Positions 8,879 to 17,623 of a stretch of 64,000 bases of DNA are shown piece after piece. The stretch covers positions 61,103 to 125,102 of the forward strand of contig NZ_JAARZC010000005.1 of the NCBI RefSeq assembly GCF_014229095.1. Reading direction: 5' to 3'. Origin of the DNA: Listeria cossartiae subsp. cayugensis. Lineage in GTDB: Bacteria > Bacillota > Bacilli > Lactobacillales > Listeriaceae. The notes under the pieces are model-generated. The model was not told where the DNA came from, did no database searches, and was given only the letters and a program-made list of their open reading frames with translations. The translations under genes and the position numbers were made by a program. Position 1 is the stretch's first letter. Every line of letters starts with the position of its first letter.

Positions 8879-9232
8879 ATGATTAATTTTTATTGGTATC
8901 CAAAATGTAGCACCTGTAAGAAAGCAAAAGCATGGCTTGAGAATGAAAACGTTGATTTTAAAGAAGTAGACATTAAGACTGAAACCCCGACTGCCGCAGA
9001 ATTACAACAATGGCATGAAGCTAGTGGGCTTCCAATCCGTCGTTTCTTTAACACTAGTGGTATTAAATACCGTGAACTAGGACTGAAAGACAAACTCGAT
9101 ACACTTTCACCGGAGGAAGCTTATGAATTACTTGCTTCAGATGGTATGTTAATCAAACGACCATTAACAACGAATGGCAAAGAAGTAACGCTTGGTTTTA
9201 AAGAAGACGATTTTGAAGCAACTTGGAAATAG
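8879..9232 (+). CDS. ArsC/Spx-family thioredoxin-fold protein
   Basis: A 117-residue protein of the ArsC/Spx/YffB family, with CSTC at residues 10-13 in the loop after the first strand (YPKCSTCKKAKAWL) and the family block FNTSGIKYRELGLKDK. Length and sequence are closer to the B. subtilis YusI type than to true Spx, because the Spx C-terminal RNA-polymerase contact region is not evident. True arsenate reductase activity is not implied; most members are of unknown function or act in thiol redox control. A GGAGGGAGAG site precedes the ATG. It lies just upstream of gcvH, as in related Firmicutes. Confidence 0.8.
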   Translation: MINFYWYPKCSTCKKAKAWLENENVDFKEVDIKTETPTAAELQQWHEASGLPIRRFFNTSGIKYRELGLKDKLDTLSPEEAYELLASDGMLIKRPLTTNGKEVTLGFKEDDFEATWK

Positions 9233-9272
9233 TCAATATAGATAATTGCACGAAAAAGGAGGAGTTTTGAAA

Positions 9273-9650
9273 ATGAGTTTACCAAAAGACTTATTGTACA
9301 CAGAAGAACATGAATGGGTGAAAGCGGACGATGGTAGTTATGTTATTGGGATTACTGACTTTGCTCAAGATCAATTAGGGGATATCGTGTTTGTTGAATT
9401 GCCAGAAGTTGGCGATACTGTAGCAAAAGGCGACTCGATTGGGAGCATTGAATCTGTAAAAACAGTATCTGATTTTTACGCACCAGTAACTGGTAAAGTA
9501 GTTGCTGTTAATGAAATGTTAGAAGATGAACCAGAATTAATTAATAGTAATCCATACGATACAGGCTGGATTTTAAAACTTGAAGAAGTGGAAGAAGCGG
9601 ACGTAACGGCTCTTTTATCAAGTGATGATTACGAAAAAGTATTAGATTAA
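9273..9650 (+). CDS. gcvH: Glycine cleavage system H protein (lipoyl carrier)
   Basis: A 125-residue lipoyl-domain protein. The lipoylated lysine is in IGSIESVKTVSDFYAPVTG (the K of ESVK), and the C-terminal LINSNPYDTGWILKL block is diagnostic of GcvH. It shuttles the methylamine group between GcvP, GcvT and Lpd, and in Firmicutes also acts as the entry point for lipoic acid transfer to other complexes. No other gcv gene is nearby. The start was set at the ATG at 9273 behind AAGGAGGAG; the in-frame ATG at 9246 lies before the Shine-Dalgarno site. A terminator follows. Confidence 0.95.
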   Translation: MSLPKDLLYTEEHEWVKADDGSYVIGITDFAQDQLGDIVFVELPEVGDTVAKGDSIGSIESVKTVSDFYAPVTGKVVAVNEMLEDEPELINSNPYDTGWILKLEEVEEADVTALLSSDDYEKVLD

Positions 9651-9659
9651 TTTTAGGAG

Positions 9660-9691
9660 GCCGGCTTGGGATAACCGAAGCTGGCTTTTTT
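9660..9691 (+). terminator. Terminator after gcvH
   Basis: GCCGGCTTGGG pairs imperfectly with CCGAAGCTGGC (one mismatch, one G-U pair) around ATAA, followed by T6. Confidence 0.75.
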
Positions 9692-9708
9692 GATAGGAGG
9701 CGTTTTTT

Positions 9709-10014
9709 CTGGAAATTTGGGAAAAAGAGACTTTAAGCACAGCGCAAAAAAATGGCGCGGACTTTGTCGTTTTCTTTTTTACGCCGATGTGTGGTAGCTG
9801 CCAGATAGCAAGTCGATTGGTAGACGTGGTTTTGGAGGCGGATGGGATAAATCATGAAGTTGCAAAAGTTGATTTAAATTACGTGCCTGAAATTGCGCAA
9901 GCCCTTGAAATCACTTCTGTCCCGGCGCTAGTAAAATTCAAGGACGGTCAGCCAGCAGATTTGAGCTATCAATTACACGATGCAACCGCTATTTTTGAAT
10001 TCCTGTATAGTTAA
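9709..10014 (+). CDS. Thioredoxin-like protein, apparently starting at CTG
   Basis: A thioredoxin-fold protein of about 101 residues with a CGSC active site in FFTPMCGSCQIA and the cis-proline block TSVPALVKF, so a thiol oxidoreductase related to B. subtilis YusE is likely. The conserved fold begins before the first ATG at 9787, which codes the Met just ahead of CGSC and cannot be the start. The frame is open only from 9697 (TAG at 9694-9696). An AGGAGG at 9695-9700 sits 8 nt before a CTG at 9709-9711, the only plausible initiation codon; the protein would read MEIWEKETLS. A sequencing or real T-to-C change from TTG is possible. Confidence 0.75.
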   Translation: MEIWEKETLSTAQKNGADFVVFFFTPMCGSCQIASRLVDVVLEADGINHEVAKVDLNYVPEIAQALEITSVPALVKFKDGQPADLSYQLHDATAIFEFLYS

Positions 10015-10033
10015 GTAATACAGGGATTTTTTC
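10001..10033 (+). terminator. Terminator overlapping the thioredoxin-like stop codon
   Basis: CCTGTAT at 10002-10008 pairs with ATACAGG at 10018-10024, followed by GATTTTTT. The stop codon TAA lies in the loop. Confidence 0.75.
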
Positions 10034-10210
10034 TGTGTTAAAATTTGCCCTAGCGCAAAAAAGTTTCGCCCCCGATATAGACCTGTATTTAGCTAAAAAC
10101 ATTGCTATAGACACAATTCTGCTGCTTGTGGTAAGATGTTCAAGTTGTTAAATTACGTGTTTTATAAAGAGAGATTTTTAGTGAAACATAATATATCGGA
10201 GGCTTTTTCT

Positions 10211-11086
10211 ATGAACCATTCTAATCTTACTATTTTATCTGTGTGTAGTAATTTTGTAATTGTTGTACTTAAATTGATTGTCGGCTTTTTTACAGGTTCG
10301 GTGGCAGTGATTTCTGAGGGGATTCACTCGTCAATGGACTTATTTGCGTCAATCATCACTTTCTTCTCGATTCGGATTTCTAATCAACCGGCCGATGAAG
10401 ATCATCCATATGGACATGGAAAAGCAGAAAATATTGCGGGAACAATTGAAACGTTACTTATTTTTGTGGCGGGGATTTGGATTATTGTTGAATCGGTTAA
10501 TAAACTTGTAAATCCACACGAAATCCGTTTTCCAGCGCTTGGTATTATGGTAATGCTATTTGGGGCGATTGTGAATATTATTGTGTCACGTGTCATCAAA
10601 AAAGCCGCAGATGAAGCGAATTCGGTTGCGATGAAATCGAACGCATTACATTTGTATACAGACGTTTTCACTTCGCTTGGTATTGCGCTTAGTTTGTTCC
10701 TTGTATACATAACTGGCTGGCTTTGGCTAGATCCGGTCATTGCGATTTTAACGGCGTTTTACATCATGTACGAGGCATATAAACTATTAAAAGAGTCTTT
10801 CCCACCATTAATGGACAAACGTTTATCAGCGGACGAAGAAGAGGCTATTAAGCAAATTATTTTAACGCATAAAACAAAATTTATTGAATTTCATGATTTT
10901 CGTTCGAGACGAGCTGGCGCAGAGGAATATATTGACTTTCATTTAGTCGTATCTTCCACGATGACAATTGAAAGTGCGCATTCGCTTTGTGATGAAATTG
11001 AGGCGGAGATTATGAATTTTTACTCGAAGGCGGAAGTTCTAATCCACTTAGAGCCAGAAGAAGAACGCGTTTTTACTAGAGTTTGA
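10211..11086 (+). CDS. Cation diffusion facilitator (CDF) family metal efflux protein
   Basis: A 291-residue CDF transporter, which exports divalent metals such as Zn, Mn or Fe against protons. About six hydrophobic segments fill residues 10-205. Metal-site blocks are visible: SEGIHSSMDLFAS in TM2 and the DHPYGHGKAENI loop, with a second site in ALHLYTDVFTS of TM5; a cytoplasmic C-terminal domain (PLMDKRLSADEEEAI...) follows. The start was set at the ATG at 10211 behind TCGGAGG; the frame from 10136 adds 25 unsupported residues. The metal is not predictable from what I can see. Confidence 0.88.
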   Translation: MNHSNLTILSVCSNFVIVVLKLIVGFFTGSVAVISEGIHSSMDLFASIITFFSIRISNQPADEDHPYGHGKAENIAGTIETLLIFVAGIWIIVESVNKLVNPHEIRFPALGIMVMLFGAIVNIIVSRVIKKAADEANSVAMKSNALHLYTDVFTSLGIALSLFLVYITGWLWLDPVIAILTAFYIMYEAYKLLKESFPPLMDKRLSADEEEAIKQIILTHKTKFIEFHDFRSRRAGAEEYIDFHLVVSSTMTIESAHSLCDEIEAEIMNFYSKAEVLIHLEPEEERVFTRV

Positions 11087-11160
11087 CATAAGCTCTTTCT
11101 ATTCGATTTGTTGCTAAAGTGTTACAATAGGTAGAAATAAGAATGGAAAGGACAATGAGT

Positions 11161-11856
11161 ATGACAACCTCTATTTTAATTGCGGATGATGATAAAGAAA
11201 TTGTTGATTTAGTAAAATTATATTTGCAAAATGAAGGATATACGATTTATCAAGCGTACGATGGTGCGGAAGTATGGCGTATAGTGCAAGAAAAACAGCC
11301 AACTTTAGTGATATTAGATATAATGATGCCTGAAATGAACGGCTTAGAAGTATGCCGATTAATGAGAGATAATGGTATTTTGACGCCGATTTTAATGCTG
11401 AGCGCAAAAGCAGAAGATAACGATAAAATTATGGGGCTATTAACAGGAGCGGATGATTATATGGTCAAACCGTTCAACCCATTAGAGCTTTCTGTACGCG
11501 TAAAAGCGATTCTAAGACGAATGCAGCAAATGAGCCAAGCGGAGCCTGTTAGCCAAGATAAAGTGGTCATTGGGCCTATCGTGGTCGACCGCGGACTGCA
11601 CGTAGTAACCGTTAGCGGCAAAGAACTGCACTTGACAACTTCTGAGTTTGATATTTTATTTTTATTAGCAAGTGAACCTGGTCGCGTCTTTAGTTCCGAA
11701 TATATTTTCGAGAAAATTTGGCAAGAGAAGGCACTTGGAGCAAGTAAAACGGTCATGGTTCATATTAGTAATTTGCGCGATAAATTGCGAGAGGCGATGG
11801 GCGGCGAAAATGTGATTAAGACCATTTGGGGAGTAGGGTACAAAATTGAAATCTAA
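11161..11856 (+). CDS. cesR: Two-component response regulator CesR (OmpR family)
   Basis: A 231-residue OmpR/PhoB-type regulator: receiver domain with the acidic pair DDD (residues 9-11), phospho-acceptor D53 in LVILDIMMPEMNG and the conserved K in MVKPFNPLEL, then a winged-helix DNA-binding domain ending in IKTIWGVGYKIEI. In L. monocytogenes CesRK responds to cell-wall antibiotics and ethanol. The ATG at 11161 is favoured because AAAGGA is 8 nt upstream; ATGs at 11143 and 11155 are in frame but badly spaced. It overlaps cesK by 11 nt. The symbol rests on synteny with the small lmo2420-like gene behind cesK. Confidence 0.88.
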   Translation: MTTSILIADDDKEIVDLVKLYLQNEGYTIYQAYDGAEVWRIVQEKQPTLVILDIMMPEMNGLEVCRLMRDNGILTPILMLSAKAEDNDKIMGLLTGADDYMVKPFNPLELSVRVKAILRRMQQMSQAEPVSQDKVVIGPIVVDRGLHVVTVSGKELHLTTSEFDILFLLASEPGRVFSSEYIFEKIWQEKALGASKTVMVHISNLRDKLREAMGGENVIKTIWGVGYKIEI

Positions 11857-12988
11857 ACTGGAAATGTTGTTTACGAAAATTAGTCATGTGATGAATATTT
11901 GGCAGGCGACTTTTTTTGCAGTTATTTCTTGGGTTTTGGCTTTGCTTACTATTCAAACTATCTATTTATGGAGCATTTCTATTCGTGATGATTCCTTGTT
12001 TTTACGAGAAGTATCACAAGCCATCGTGCAATTATTTGGAACGAATAAATATACGCGAATCATGCAATCTTTTTGGATGCTATCTCTGAAATTTTTGATT
12101 ATCTTTTTGATCGCTTGTTTATTCTTTTCCTTTTTCTATCGTTTCATGCGCCAAAGAATCTTGAAAAAACAATTACGGACAATCAATTTTGCGCTAAATG
12201 ACGGGAAACCGGTCGATACCGAGAGCTTTGTGCCGGAAATCCAAGAATTGGAACGCAACATTGAAAATATGCGGGAACGGCAGAAAAAATTAATGCAGCA
12301 AGAGGAACAAGCGCAACAAGCTAGGAATGACTTAATTACGAATGTTTCCCATGATTTGCGGACGCCGCTTACTTCGATTTTAGGGTATTTAAGTTATATT
12401 CACGAAGATCGTTATCGCGATGAAATTGAGCTACGTTATTATACCGAGCTTGTTTACGGGAAAGCACGCCATTTGCATAAATTGATTGATGATTTATTTT
12501 CTTATACGCGGCTTGATAGCGTAGAATACCGATTGAAGAAAGATGAGCTGGATATTGTTGAATTGCTCCGACAATTAGTCGCGGAATATGACGGACGAGC
12601 GGCGGAACGCAATATGCAAATCGTCGAACATTTTGATGCCAATAAATTAATTATCGGCGGCGATGGTAACCAAATTATGCGCTTGTTTGAGAATTTATTT
12701 TCAAACGCGCTTAGATACGGAGAAGGCAATAAACAAATTGATGTCAGCGCTAAAAAAGAAGATAATATGGCGGTTATTCGCGTGACAAACTACGGCGAAG
12801 AAATTCCGAACGTCGATTTACCTTACTTGTTCGAACGTTTTTATAAAGTAGATAAAAATCGGACGACAACAGGAACAGGCTTAGGGCTTGCGATTGCTAA
12901 ATCTATCGTTGAAAAACACGGCGGAATTGTTACCGCAGAAAGCAAAAACCGCAAAACCAGTTTTATCGTCAAATTGCCGCTGATTTAA
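11846..12988 (+). CDS. cesK: Sensor histidine kinase CesK
   Basis: A 380-residue sensor kinase with two membrane segments (about 21-43 and 79-99) flanking a short extracytoplasmic loop of some 35 residues, a HAMP-like linker, the phospho-acceptor H169 in NVSHDLRTPLTSILGY, an N-box (LFENLFSNALRYG) and the G-box GTGLGLAIAKSIVEKHGG. The short external loop fits the intramembrane-sensing style of cell-envelope kinases. It starts at TTG (11846) inside the end of cesR, so the two are co-translated. In L. monocytogenes the system controls envelope-stress and beta-lactam tolerance genes. Confidence 0.88.
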   Translation: MKSKLEMLFTKISHVMNIWQATFFAVISWVLALLTIQTIYLWSISIRDDSLFLREVSQAIVQLFGTNKYTRIMQSFWMLSLKFLIIFLIACLFFSFFYRFMRQRILKKQLRTINFALNDGKPVDTESFVPEIQELERNIENMRERQKKLMQQEEQAQQARNDLITNVSHDLRTPLTSILGYLSYIHEDRYRDEIELRYYTELVYGKARHLHKLIDDLFSYTRLDSVEYRLKKDELDIVELLRQLVAEYDGRAAERNMQIVEHFDANKLIIGGDGNQIMRLFENLFSNALRYGEGNKQIDVSAKKEDNMAVIRVTNYGEEIPNVDLPYLFERFYKVDKNRTTTGTGLGLAIAKSIVEKHGGIVTAESKNRKTSFIVKLPLI

Positions 12989-13066
12989 TCTTTAACAATT
13001 CTTAAATGTTTCTTTCCTCGTGATTTATGTTCTTTCGGTAGAATATAAATCACGGAGGAGAGGAAA

Positions 13067-13255
13067 ATGAAAAAACATATTGTTTTAATTGTTGTTGCTT
13101 GCATCACGGTGATTGCGGTATTTATGTACATAGTTCAAGTGAATAATAGCGAATTAAAATATCAAAATAGGGCCCAAATCAAAATAGCCTCTCAAATGGC
13201 TAGTGAAGATGAAATGGGAAATAGTTGTATAGTTAGTGAAATAACTTACAAATAA
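13067..13255 (+). CDS. Small exported or membrane-anchored peptide of the cesRK locus
   Basis: A 62-residue protein with a typical N-terminal signal/anchor: MKKH, then a hydrophobic stretch at residues 4-22 (IVLIVVACITVIAVFMYIV), then a polar, glutamate/lysine-rich tail of about 40 residues. It has a strong Shine-Dalgarno site (CGGAGGAGAGG) 6 nt before the ATG. It sits 78 nt after cesK, in the position of the putative translocated peptide (orf2420) reported with the CesRK system, whose expression depends on CesR. Function unknown; an accessory sensor is a guess. Confidence 0.75.
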   Translation: MKKHIVLIVVACITVIAVFMYIVQVNNSELKYQNRAQIKIASQMASEDEMGNSCIVSEITYK

Positions 13256-13277
13256 ATCAATATAAGTGAAAAAGTTA

Positions 13278-13306
13278 TTGACAAAGTTTACTAGACAAGG
13301 TAATAT
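13278..13306 (+). promoter_or_regulatory. Sigma-A promoter of the metNIQ leader
   Basis: A perfect TTGACA at 13278-13283, a 17-nt spacer and TAATAT at 13301-13306. Transcription would start near 13313, about 50 nt before the SAM riboswitch. Confidence 0.85.
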
Positions 13307-13363
13307 GAAAAAACAAGAAACGTCACTATAGTCACAAATGAAGTGATTTAATAATATGTAGAA

Positions 13364-13541
13364 ATCTTATCCAGAGTGGTGGAGGGAAATGCCCTATGAA
13401 ACCCAGCAACCTAAACAGTAATTCATTATGTGTTTAAGGTGCTAAGTCATGCAGAACAGCGAATTGTTCTGAAAGATGAGAAGGAAGCTAGTCCATTTGA
13501 AAAAATGCTGCCTTTCTGCTCATCAGCAGAGAGGCTTTTTT
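13364..13541 (+). promoter_or_regulatory. SAM-I (S-box) riboswitch with terminator, upstream of metNIQ
   Basis: The S-box core is plain: CTTATCCAGAGTGGTGGAGG at the 5' end, GGAAATGCCCTATGAAACCC, CAGCAACC and the closing GTGCTAAGTC...GAAAGATGAGAAGG. It ends in a transcription terminator at 13510-13541 (GCCTTTCTGCT-CATC-AGCAGAGAGGC and T6). When S-adenosylmethionine binds, the terminator forms and the methionine transporter is switched off. Confidence 0.95.
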
Positions 13542-13571
13542 GTATATCAGAATGTAGAAAAGGTGATAGAG

Positions 13572-14594
13572 ATGATTACGTTACAGAACGTTGTAAAAGA
13601 ATATGCGTCTAGAAACAACAAAGTTCTCGCAGTCGACCATGTTGATTTAGAAATTGAACAAGGCGAGATTTTTGGTGTAGTTGGTTATTCCGGAGCTGGT
13701 AAGAGTACGCTGATTCGGATGTTTAATGGACTGGAATTACCAACAGAAGGATCTGTTGAAGTCGATAATTTACTGATTAGTCAAATTCGCGGCGGGAAAC
13801 TCAGAAAAGCGCGTCAACAAATCGGGATGATTTTCCAACATTTTAATTTATTATGGTCGCGAACAGTCGCAGAAAATATCGCATTCCCGTTAGAAATTGC
13901 CGGTGTACGCGGTGAAAAAAGACGTTTTCGTGTAAATGAACTCATCCGTCTTGTTGGCTTGGAAGGTAAAGAAAACGCCTATCCAGCGGAACTAAGCGGT
14001 GGTCAAAAACAACGGGTCGGCATTGCAAGAGCACTTGCCAATAACCCAAAAGTGTTGCTTTGTGATGAAGCAACGTCCGCACTCGATCCACAAACAACCG
14101 ATGAAGTGTTAGAACTCCTCCTAGATATCAATAAACGCCTCAACTTAACAATCATCGTTATCACCCATGAAATGCATGTGATCCGAAAAATTTGTAATCG
14201 CGTCGCAGTAATGGAAAACGGAAAAGTTGTCGAACTTGGCGACGTATTAGATGTTTTCCGCCACCCCCAAGAAAAAGTAACACAGCGCTTTGTTCGCCAA
14301 GTTACTGACTCAGACGAAACCGAAGAACTCATCCACTTACTCCTAGATAATTACTCCGAAGGCAAAATCGTCAAACTACTCTTTATGAGCGAAAATGCCA
14401 CCCAACCAGTCATATCCCAAGTAGCAAAAGAAAATGATGTGTTGCTAAATGTCCTTCACGGCAACTTAACGCAAACACAAAACGGCGCATACGGAACGCT
14501 TTACGTACAGATTTTAGGTACAGATGATGCGATAAATGCGAGTCTAACACAACTACGTCAACTTAAAGTAGAAACGGAAGTGTTAGAACGATGA
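13572..14594 (+). CDS. metN: Methionine ABC transporter ATP-binding protein
   Basis: A 340-residue ATPase: Walker [10 protein letters not shown], signature [16 protein letters not shown], Walker [14 protein letters not shown], then the MetN-specific C-terminal NIL domain (about residues 255-340) that senses methionine. It drives import of D/L-methionine through MetI. The ATG at 13572 is taken because AAAGGTGATAG lies upstream; the long frame from 13476 would be translated out of the riboswitch terminator. The gene stands directly behind the SAM riboswitch, which confirms the substrate. Confidence 0.95.
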   Translation: MITLQNVVKEYASRNNKVLAVDHVDLEIEQGEIFGVVGYSGAGKSTLIRMFNGLELPTEGSVEVDNLLISQIRGGKLRKARQQIGMIFQHFNLLWSRTVAENIAFPLEIAGVRGEKRRFRVNELIRLVGLEGKENAYPAELSGGQKQRVGIARALANNPKVLLCDEATSALDPQTTDEVLELLLDINKRLNLTIIVITHEMHVIRKICNRVAVMENGKVVELGDVLDVFRHPQEKVTQRFVRQVTDSDETEELIHLLLDNYSEGKIVKLLFMSENATQPVISQVAKENDVLLNVLHGNLTQTQNGAYGTLYVQILGTDDAINASLTQLRQLKVETEVLER

Positions 14595-15265
14595 CTAAAT
14601 TACAAGAATTATTCCCAAATGTTGATTTTCAAATGATGTGGGTCGCGACCCAAGAAACGCTTTATATGACGCTAACTTCATTGTTTGCAGTCTTCTTACT
14701 AGGGATTGTACTAGGCTTACTACTATTTTTAACAAACAACAAAAAACATGCCGGAGCGCGCATTCTTTACTGGATTACAGCAATCTTAGTTAATGTGTTC
14801 CGCTCCATACCATTTATTATTTTAATCGTACTACTTTTACCGATGACAAAATCGCTTGTCGGCACAGTAATTGGACCAAAAGCAGCACTGCCAGCTTTAA
14901 TTATCTCGGCTGCTCCGTTTTATGGCCGAATGGTAGAAATTGCCTTTCGTGAAGTAGATAAAGGGGTTATCGAGGCAGCAAAATCGATGGGTGCCAACAT
15001 GTTTACTATTATCGGTAAAGTGCTTATCCCAGAAGCTTTGCCAGCGATTATTTCTGGTATTACAGTGACAGCAATTTCACTCGTGGGTTTCACCGCGATG
15101 GCAGGTGTCATTGGTGCTGGTGGCCTCGGAAATGCGGCGTATCTAGAAGGGTTCCAACGCGGACAACCTGATGTAACCGTACTTGCGACCATTATTATCT
15201 TAATTATCGTCTTTATTTTCCAGTTTATCGGCGACTTCCTGACAAAACGAACCGACAAACGCTAA
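14591..15265 (+). CDS. metI: Methionine ABC transporter permease
   Basis: A 224-residue permease with five hydrophobic segments. The ATPase-docking EAA loop is clear at [30 protein letters not shown] (about residues 120-150). The start overlaps metN by 4 nt (ATGA). It forms the membrane channel of the MetNIQ importer. The symbol metP is used in Bacillus for the same protein. Confidence 0.93.
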   Translation: MTKLQELFPNVDFQMMWVATQETLYMTLTSLFAVFLLGIVLGLLLFLTNNKKHAGARILYWITAILVNVFRSIPFIILIVLLLPMTKSLVGTVIGPKAALPALIISAAPFYGRMVEIAFREVDKGVIEAAKSMGANMFTIIGKVLIPEALPAIISGITVTAISLVGFTAMAGVIGAGGLGNAAYLEGFQRGQPDVTVLATIIILIIVFIFQFIGDFLTKRTDKR

Positions 15266-15329
15266 CCAATGTATATGAAGAAATTTATATAAAAAAACGC
15301 GGAATCCCCGCAAAAAAGGAGAGAATTTC

Positions 15330-16163
15330 ATGAAAAAGGTTCTTGGTTTCATTTTTACATTAAGTTTAGTTTTAGTACTTACAGCTTGCGGCAGCTCCTC
15401 AGATAAAGCTTCATCTAGCAAAGAAGACGATAACAAATTGGTAGTGGGAGCTTCGAATACACCACATGCCCAAATTTTAGAACAAGCAAAACCGATTTTG
15501 AAAGAAAAAGGAATTGACTTGAAAATTGTTAAATATACAGATTACGTTATGCCTAATAAAGCCCTAGACGAAGGCGATTTAGATGCTAACTACTTCCAAC
15601 ATAAACCATATCTTGAACTAGAAGAAAAAGACAAAGGCTACAAATTTGCGGACGTTGGAGCAATTCACATCGAACCAATGGGCCTTTATTCTAAAAAAGT
15701 AAAAAACATTAAAGACTTAAAAGACGGCGCGCAAGTATTACTTTCTAACTCGAAATCTGACTGGCCGCGTGTTATCGGTATTTTTGTGGACAACGGACTT
15801 TTAACATTGAAAGATGGCGTGAAACCACAAGATGCAACATTTGATGATATTAAAGACAATCCGAAAAACTTGAAATTCAAATATGACTTTGACCCAGCTT
15901 ACTTAATGACTGCTTACAATAACGAAGAAGGGGATGTTGTAGCTATCAACTCAAACTTTGTTGTAGACCAAGGCTTAAACCCTTCTAAAGATGCAATTGC
16001 AATCGAAAGTAAAGATTCTCCATATGCGAATATCGTTGTAACTACCGAGAAGAAAAAAGACGATAAAAACATTAAAGAGCTAGTAAAAGTACTACACTCT
16101 AAAGAAATTCAAGATTACATTACGAAAGAATGGGACGGCGCAGTTGTTCCAGTTGATAAATAA
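15330..16163 (+). CDS. metQ: Methionine-binding lipoprotein
   Basis: A 277-residue NlpA/MetQ-family lipoprotein. The signal peptide ends in the lipobox LTACG, a serine/lysine-rich linker follows, and the binding domain starts at KLVVGASNTPHAQILEQ; the blocks DYVMPNKALDEGDLDANYFQH and YSKKVKN are typical. It captures methionine outside the membrane. AAAGGAGAG precedes the ATG. A short GCGG/CCGC hairpin at 15299-15311 lies between metI and metQ and could help set a different mRNA level for this subunit. Confidence 0.93.
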   Translation: MKKVLGFIFTLSLVLVLTACGSSSDKASSSKEDDNKLVVGASNTPHAQILEQAKPILKEKGIDLKIVKYTDYVMPNKALDEGDLDANYFQHKPYLELEEKDKGYKFADVGAIHIEPMGLYSKKVKNIKDLKDGAQVLLSNSKSDWPRVIGIFVDNGLLTLKDGVKPQDATFDDIKDNPKNLKFKYDFDPAYLMTAYNNEEGDVVAINSNFVVDQGLNPSKDAIAIESKDSPYANIVVTTEKKKDDKNIKELVKVLHSKEIQDYITKEWDGAVVPVDK

Positions 16164-16167
16164 ATAG

Positions 16168-16208
16168 AAAAAAATCCTTTTACCACTACGGTAAAAGGAT
16201 TTTTTTTT
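16168..16208. terminator. Bidirectional terminator between metQ and the lipoprotein gene
   Basis: A perfect stem of about 15 bp (AAATCCTTTTACC with its complement), 5-nt loop, A-tract on the left and T8 on the right; it serves both convergent genes. Confidence 0.92.
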
Positions 16209-17283
16209 ATTGTTTGCTGCTTAAATATAATTTTAGTCCATCAGAAATGGCTTTATCTAATTCTTTTTTGGAAACAATGTCTTTACCTTCTGGCATTGCA
16301 GGAACTTTTTCATAGTCGAGCATATCAACCGTTGTTGTGAAGTTCATTAAATCGTTTGCTTTAGTATCTTCAAATTTAGTAGTGATAGTGGCTTTGCTGA
16401 AACCTTTTTTGCTGTCAGGTGTTAAGGTTAGATTGAAATCCAAAGTTTGTGCTTCATTGTCTGTTAGTTCTTTCAAAGCTGTTTGGACGCTCTTTTGCGC
16501 CGCATTCCATTTTTTCTGTGCTGCTTTTTGGGTACTTCCATCAATTTCTGAAATGAGTGCGATAATATTTCCGTTATCATTAAGTTCTGTGAAAACGGCA
16601 TTGATTAAGTCGCTGATTTCATTTTTAGATAATTTTAGAACGACATCACCGTTGTCTTTAGAGGTGAAATGCTGATCGTCGAGATTGTTTAGATAACTGT
16701 AAATCGCAATACCAGCATCTTCTTCAATTTTCTTCAATTCTTGTGCTTGGCGGTCTACGGTTTCGGTATCAATCGTTTGATTAGAAAAGTTTTGAATTGT
16801 TTCGAATAAATTTAAGTATTTTGGTTCTAAGTCTTTGTTTTGTTTAAGCACTTGATTGAAAATTTTCGCTGCTGATTCTGGCAGCATATTCGAGATGCTT
16901 TCAGAATCGTCATAGATATCCGATACAGGGATATAAGCTTTGCCGTCGTCACTATTTTGTAATGCGTGTACCGTTAAGTCAAGCGGCTGTTCGCCTTTCC
17001 AGTGGACGGTGTATGCACTATACGAAGAGGCGGAATCACTATCAACGGAAATTTTATATTGAATGTTTGAGTTTTTTAGTTGGTTTAAGTCGATTTCAGG
17101 TCCAAGTTGTTCTACATAACCTTCAGAAAGGTCGTTCACTTGGAAAGTTACGTTCGTTGTATATTGTCGGTTTTCAGCTGTTTTTTGTAAGGCAGCAGTG
17201 AAGTCGGACTTAGGGGAGCTACACCCGGATAAAGTGGCTAAAAGCAATACAAAGATGGTCGCAGCCATTATTGCTTTCTTCAT
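16207..17283 (-). CDS. Uncharacterised lipoprotein (lmo2416-like)
   Basis: A 358-residue protein with a clear lipoprotein signal peptide (MKKAIMAATIFVLLLATLSGC, lipobox LSGC with Cys21). The mature part is acidic and soluble-looking, rich in D, N, K and Q, with no membrane segments and no motif I recognise; short related-looking blocks (NLNDDQHFTSK, TLTPDSKKGFSKATITTKF) suggest a beta-rich domain of unknown function. It is probably a surface-exposed lipoprotein, single gene, divergent from the suf operon across a 340-nt spacer. AAGGAGAAT precedes the ATG. Confidence 0.75.
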   Translation of the reverse strand: MKKAIMAATIFVLLLATLSGCSSPKSDFTAALQKTAENRQYTTNVTFQVNDLSEGYVEQLGPEIDLNQLKNSNIQYKISVDSDSASSYSAYTVHWKGEQPLDLTVHALQNSDDGKAYIPVSDIYDDSESISNMLPESAAKIFNQVLKQNKDLEPKYLNLFETIQNFSNQTIDTETVDRQAQELKKIEEDAGIAIYSYLNNLDDQHFTSKDNGDVVLKLSKNEISDLINAVFTELNDNGNIIALISEIDGSTQKAAQKKWNAAQKSVQTALKELTDNEAQTLDFNLTLTPDSKKGFSKATITTKFEDTKANDLMNFTTTVDMLDYEKVPAMPEGKDIVSKKELDKAISDGLKLYLSSKQ

Positions 17284-17623
17284 ATTTTAAATTCTCCTTC
17301 AATAATTAATCATTTGTTACAAAAAAGTTATTATGTTGCAATTTTGTTACGTTACAACAATACCATATATAAATAAGATATACAATCCCTTTTTTATGGT
17401 GAAAAAGCCCTTTCTTTTATTGGTATAGTGCGTTGTATCGTTTAGGTTGTCAATTCTCAAATAAAATAGAAATAATGATAATGCGAGAAAACTGGAAAAA
17501 AACGCTTATTAATAGTAGAATGAAGGGGAGAATGCGAAGAATACTGGTTTTTATAGTTGTAATCAGATTAGAATTATACTAAACTAGGATTATGCAAATT
17601 TTACACTAGGGAGGACTTTTTTT
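17284..17623. promoter_or_regulatory. Divergent promoter region between the lipoprotein gene and sufC
   Basis: A 340-nt AT-rich spacer without an ORF. Near sufC it holds a 7-1-7 inverted repeat, TTAGAATTATACTAA at 17568-17582, resembling a PerR/Fur-class operator and containing TATACT as a possible -10. Another AATAATGATAATG stretch near 17470-17482 looks like half a Fur box. The operators are suggestions only; no clean -35/-10 pair was found. Confidence 0.35.

Noticed and set aside
8879..9232. True arsenate reductase
   Set aside because: No ars genes nearby; family and length fit a YusI/Spx-like redox protein, so arsenate activity is not claimed.
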